A stretch of DNA of 64,000 nucleotides from Armatimonadota bacterium (GTDB lineage: Bacteria; Armatimonadota; UBA5829; DTLH01): assembly GCA_029551395.1 (NCBI GenBank), contig JAKPFN010000066.1, positions 58,252-122,251 of the forward strand, written 5' to 3'. Shown here piece after piece: positions 61,819 through 64,000 of this stretch. Position 1 is the stretch's first letter, and every line of letters begins with the position of its first letter. The translations under genes and the position numbers were made by a program. The notes under the pieces were generated by a model that saw only the letters and a program-made list of their open reading frames with translations, searched no databases and was not told the DNA's origin.

Positions 61819-62361
61819 TTATTTGGCCTGTTTCTTCCATTCTTCCAGGAGCAGTGAGTGTACCTCCAGGTCGATTGCCTGTTCGTGCAGCCATGCGACT
61901 TTGCGGAGAGTGCCTTCGTATGAGAATCCCAGCCTTCTAGCCACTGCTCGGCTTCGGGTATTTGCCGGTTCCATGCGGATCTGAATTCGAAGCAGCCCCA
62001 GGTTCTTGAATGCATGGTCTATTATGGCCTGGCAGGTAGCGGAAATCAGCCCTTTGCCCTCATACTGTTCAGCCAACCAGTATCCAAGCTCAGCGCGATG
62101 CTGCACAATATCCATCCCAACCACTCCGGCCATCTTGCCTTTATACCAGATGCCTACCGTTATGCCGTTGCCTTCAGCAAACTGATGCAGCGTGCGGCGG
62201 ATAAATACCTGCGTATCCTCAGATGTTCTGGTTTCCTCAACCCAGGGCAGCCAGGGGTCCAGATGCTTCCGATTTGCCTCAACAAGGGCGAATACTTCCT
62301 CAGCGTGGCGCGGTTCAAGTAATCTCAGTTCTGCATCTTCAGTAAGCTTGCGGCTGAACAC
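61819..62361 (-). CDS. GNAT acetyltransferase, RimJ/RimL type
   Basis: 180 residues. GNAT fold of the ribosomal-protein-serine acetyltransferase (RimJ/RimL/YdaF) subgroup: ELRLLEPRHAEEVFALVEAN, WLPWVEETRTSEDTQVFI, MAGVVGMDIVQHRAELGYWL, YEGKGLISATCQAIIDHAF with the acetyl-CoA loop, IQIRMEPANTRSRAVARRLG and WLHEQAIDLEVHSLL. Substrates of this subgroup range from ribosomal proteins to small amines, so none is proposed. It converges on argH with 32 bases between the stops. Confidence 0.92.
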   Translation of the reverse strand: MFSRKLTEDAELRLLEPRHAEEVFALVEANRKHLDPWLPWVEETRTSEDTQVFIRRTLHQFAEGNGITVGIWYKGKMAGVVGMDIVQHRAELGYWLAEQYEGKGLISATCQAIIDHAFKNLGLLRIQIRMEPANTRSRAVARRLGFSYEGTLRKVAWLHEQAIDLEVHSLLLEEWKKQAK

Positions 62362-62423
62362 CTTACAGGTTCCTCCTTTGGAATCTGGGCTGATAACTAA
62401 TAGTAAATTTTATGTAGCAATGA

Positions 62424-62576
62424 TTATCCGGGTAATTGATGGTTCGCCATAGAACTTATAGATTCCTTCGCCAGTTCCTTTTCACGTTTATTCACTACAG
62501 GCAGAATTGCTGAAACTCGTTTAATGGTCATTCCTTCAGGTAAAAGTACTTTGAATGTAACAGGAATATAGCTCAT
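62424..62576 (-). CDS. Possible 50-residue small protein
   Basis: ATG-to-TAA frame of 50 codons on the minus strand, upstream of the GNAT gene by 62 bases. The predicted sequence looks protein-like: strands YIPVTFKVLLPEG and MTIKRVSAILPVV, then a charged helix KREKELAKESI. There is no Shine-Dalgarno sequence (the bases upstream are pyrimidine-rich) and no recognised family. It could be the remains of a longer gene or chance. Confidence 0.25.
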   Translation of the reverse strand: MSYIPVTFKVLLPEGMTIKRVSAILPVVNKREKELAKESISSMANHQLPG

Positions 62577-62588
62577 TGGAGGATATTA

Positions 62589-63008
62589 ATGGCTGAGGCA
62601 AGTGAAAAGGCGGTATTGATCGAGTTGGGTGATACCGGGTACGAATTAGCTGATCCTGATGAGGATGTAAGGGGATTCAAAGTAGTTGACCAGGAAGATG
62701 ATGAGATCGGGACGGTTGATGATCTGGTTATTGATATGGATGAAAAGAGAGTCCGGTTTCTATTAGTAGGCGCGGGAGGATTTCTGGGAATTGGAGAAAC
62801 CAGGTTCATGATTCCCATTGAGGCAGTCGAAAGCATTGAAGACTGTATAGTGCACATTAACCAGACAAGAGAACGGGTAGTGGAATCTCCAAAATACGAT
62901 CCAGAACTCTGTAAGGATCCCAGGTATCGTGACGGCATCTACGGCTATTATGGATTCACACCTTATTATTGGGCAGGTTCCTGGCCTTATCCGCCTCCAC
63001 CGAAGTAA
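62589..63008 (+). CDS. PRC-barrel domain protein
   Basis: 139 residues; ATG with GGAGG 6 bases upstream. The central part is a PRC barrel: ADPDEDVRGFKVVDQEDDEI, GTVDDLVIDMDEKRVRFLLV, GGFLGIGETRFMIPIEAVES and HINQTRERVVESPKYDP. PRC barrels bind RNA (RimM) or are part of photosynthetic reaction centres; stand-alone bacterial copies are usually of unknown function, often stress-linked. The C-terminal tail is Tyr/Pro/Gly-rich (GIYGYYGFTPYYWAGSWPYP). It precedes the peroxiredoxin gene by about 115 bases, which has its own promoter. Confidence 0.9.
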   Translation: MAEASEKAVLIELGDTGYELADPDEDVRGFKVVDQEDDEIGTVDDLVIDMDEKRVRFLLVGAGGFLGIGETRFMIPIEAVESIEDCIVHINQTRERVVESPKYDPELCKDPRYRDGIYGYYGFTPYYWAGSWPYPPPPK

Positions 63009-63051
63009 TTGCCAGAGCAGCAGCTTTGGCAGAAAATATTTACTGCTGTGT

Positions 63052-63080
63052 TTGAATCTTAGCTTAGAAGGGGATACAAT
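63052..63080 (+). promoter_or_regulatory. Peroxiredoxin promoter
   Basis: TTGAAT (63052-63057), a 17-base spacer, TACAAT (63075-63080). Predicted transcription start near 63087, leaving a leader of about 37 bases. Confidence 0.65.
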
Positions 63081-63123
63081 ATTTGCCTGGCTTACAAGCA
63101 TATAAATATTGGAGGCAAAAGAG

Positions 63124-63822
63124 ATGGTAGATATATGTGCAGAGCAAAGCGTTACGCAAATCCCGGTAATTGGCTGCGAGGCACCTTCGTTCACAGCAGA
63201 AACAACACAAGGAATTATCAATTTTCCTGATGATTATAAGGGCAAATGGGTTATCCTGTTCAGCCACCCAGCCGACTTCACACCGGTATGCACAACTGAG
63301 TTTATGACTTTCGCAAAGATGGCTCCTGAGTTCAAAGACCTGAACTGCGAACTGATCGGACTTTCAATCGACAGCACATTCAGTCATATCGCATGGCTGC
63401 GGACTATCAAAGAGAAGATCAAATTCCGTGACATGGAAAACATCGAGATCAACTTCCCGCTCATTGCTGACTTGAAGATGGAAGTTGCCAAAAAATATGG
63501 CATGATCCAGCCTACAGCCAGCGACACCAAAGCGGTTAGAGCAGTATTTTTCATCGACCCAGACTCAAGAATCCGGGCATTGATCTACTATCCGCTCTCG
63601 AATGGCCGCAACTTCGATGAGATCAAGCGTCTTTTAATGGCTATGCAGGCATCAGATGCACATGGCATTGCCACTCCTGCAGACTGGAAACCGGGAGAAG
63701 AAGTCATAGTCCCACCGCCGGCTTCCATGTCCGATGCCAACGAGCGAGTTGAGAAAGATGGAGACGGCTACAGGTGTGAAGACTGGTTCATGTGCTTCAA
63801 AAAGCTGCCATCGGGTGTGTAA
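63124..63822 (+). CDS. 1-Cys peroxiredoxin (Prx6 type)
   Basis: 232 residues from ATG 63124, with GGAGG 8 bases upstream; an in-frame TTG at 63109 overlaps that ribosome-binding site. Reduces hydrogen peroxide and organic peroxides. The peroxidatic site is HPADFTPVCTTEFMTFAKMA, and the conserved arginine is in TKAVRAVFFIDPDSRIRALI. The long C-terminal domain with YYPLSNGRNFDEIKRLLMAM and TPADWKPGEEVIVPPPAS is typical of the Prx6 group. Further cysteines occur near the end (DGYRCEDWFMCFKKLP), so an archaeal-type resolving cysteine is possible. Cytoplasmic, preceded by a good promoter and followed by a terminator. Confidence 0.95.
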   Translation: MVDICAEQSVTQIPVIGCEAPSFTAETTQGIINFPDDYKGKWVILFSHPADFTPVCTTEFMTFAKMAPEFKDLNCELIGLSIDSTFSHIAWLRTIKEKIKFRDMENIEINFPLIADLKMEVAKKYGMIQPTASDTKAVRAVFFIDPDSRIRALIYYPLSNGRNFDEIKRLLMAMQASDAHGIATPADWKPGEEVIVPPPASMSDANERVEKDGDGYRCEDWFMCFKKLPSGV

Positions 63823-63832
63823 ATACCTAACA

Positions 63833-63863
63833 AATGGCCCAGTGGTAGACTTGCTGGGCCATT
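63833..63863. terminator. Bidirectional terminator
   Basis: AATGGCCCAG / CTGGGCCATT, a perfect 10-bp stem with an 11-base loop, between the peroxiredoxin gene and the minus-strand partial gene. Confidence 0.8.
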
Positions 63864-63867
63864 AGTC

Positions 63868-64000
63868 TCATGAAACCAGCTCTACACCTAACGATAAAAG
63901 TACCTCTTTTTGCTCATCAAGGTTATTCTCAGGCTTTATATCAGTTAGAGGATATTCTATACCCAGCGCGTCATACTTGCTGCTTCCTATGTGATGATAA
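63868..64000 (-). CDS. Probable glycyl-radical-enzyme activase, C-terminal end (partial)
   Basis: Reading the minus strand from the window edge, one frame stays open for 43 codons and ends at TGA 63868-63870. The residues YHHIGSSKYDALGIEYPLTD and IKPENNLDEQKEVLLSLG match the C-terminal tail of pyruvate formate-lyase activating enzyme-type radical SAM proteins (usual pattern LGxxKYxxLGxxYPLxxxxPP...). The radical-SAM core would lie beyond the window. The call rests on this tail alone. Confidence 0.6.
   Translation of the reverse strand, partial: YHHIGSSKYDALGIEYPLTDIKPENNLDEQKEVLLSLGVELVS

Noticed and set aside
1..64000. tRNA or rRNA genes
   Set aside because: No T-arm GGTTCRANTCC-type sequence in a cloverleaf context and no conserved rRNA segment was seen on either strand.

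Overview
The window is a chromosomal segment of a diderm bacterium of medium GC content. An outer membrane is indicated by a TonB-dependent receptor, three secretins and a large beta-barrel-like protein. Some neighbourhoods are Firmicutes-like (a YacL-type PIN-TRAM gene next to ispD-ispF; a YabN-type methylase next to mazG), a SpoIVB-type S55 domain sits in a large exported protein, and one protein carries a PEP-CTERM tail. That mix suggests Armatimonadota or a related diderm lineage. This placement is inference; there is no rRNA or tRNA gene here to settle it. No prophage, insertion sequence, CRISPR array or integrase was seen.

Layout. 1-9.1 kb: 3' end of a tetrapyrrole-methylase-like gene, mazG, two paralogous BsuPI-domain proteins, a candidate structured RNA, a 1.46-kaa S55/beta-propeller exported protein and a LysM-G5 protein. 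9.2-15.5 kb: mutL with a structured leader, tsaD-rimI, a PIN-TRAM membrane protein and an ispDF fusion. 15.6-22.9 kb: HEAT lipoprotein, M48 protease with TPRs, L,D-transpeptidase, and a DUF362 / polyferredoxin pair. 23-33 kb: repeat-rich beta-barrel protein, orphan double zinc-finger anti-sigma protein, a pabB remnant next to pabC, nitroreductase, a frameshifted VIT/PEP-CTERM membrane protein and a PHP phosphoesterase. 33-44 kb: DUF58 protein, three tandem secretin paralogues, metallo-beta-lactamase-fold protein, malate/lactate dehydrogenase, TonB receptor. 44-50.6 kb: a cyclic-di-GMP locus with two GEMM-I riboswitches, a 62-residue basic protein, a subtilase with a 13-unit hexapeptide repeat, an HD-GYP/GAF/GGDEF protein, a Cys-rich mini-protein and a degenerate GGDEF membrane protein. 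50.6-54.6 kb: secreted glycosidase-like protein, sugar-phosphate isomerase-like protein, coiled-coil protein. 54.9-61.8 kb: argD, argF, argG, argH, interrupted by palindromic repeats, a frameshifted four-helix-bundle gene and two unrelated small genes. 61.8-64 kb: GNAT acetyltransferase, PRC-barrel protein, 1-Cys peroxiredoxin and the 3' end of a probable glycyl-radical-enzyme activase.

The most interesting region is the c-di-GMP locus. The second aptamer is directly preceded by 10 bases that are perfectly complementary to the subtilase ribosome-binding region, and the next genes make or break c-di-GMP, so the signal and its exported effector appear to be encoded together. Other points of note are the rod-shaped RNA candidate on the minus strand at 3.1-3.2 kb, S55 motifs in reversed order, non-AUG starts (ATT, CTG) and several broken genes.
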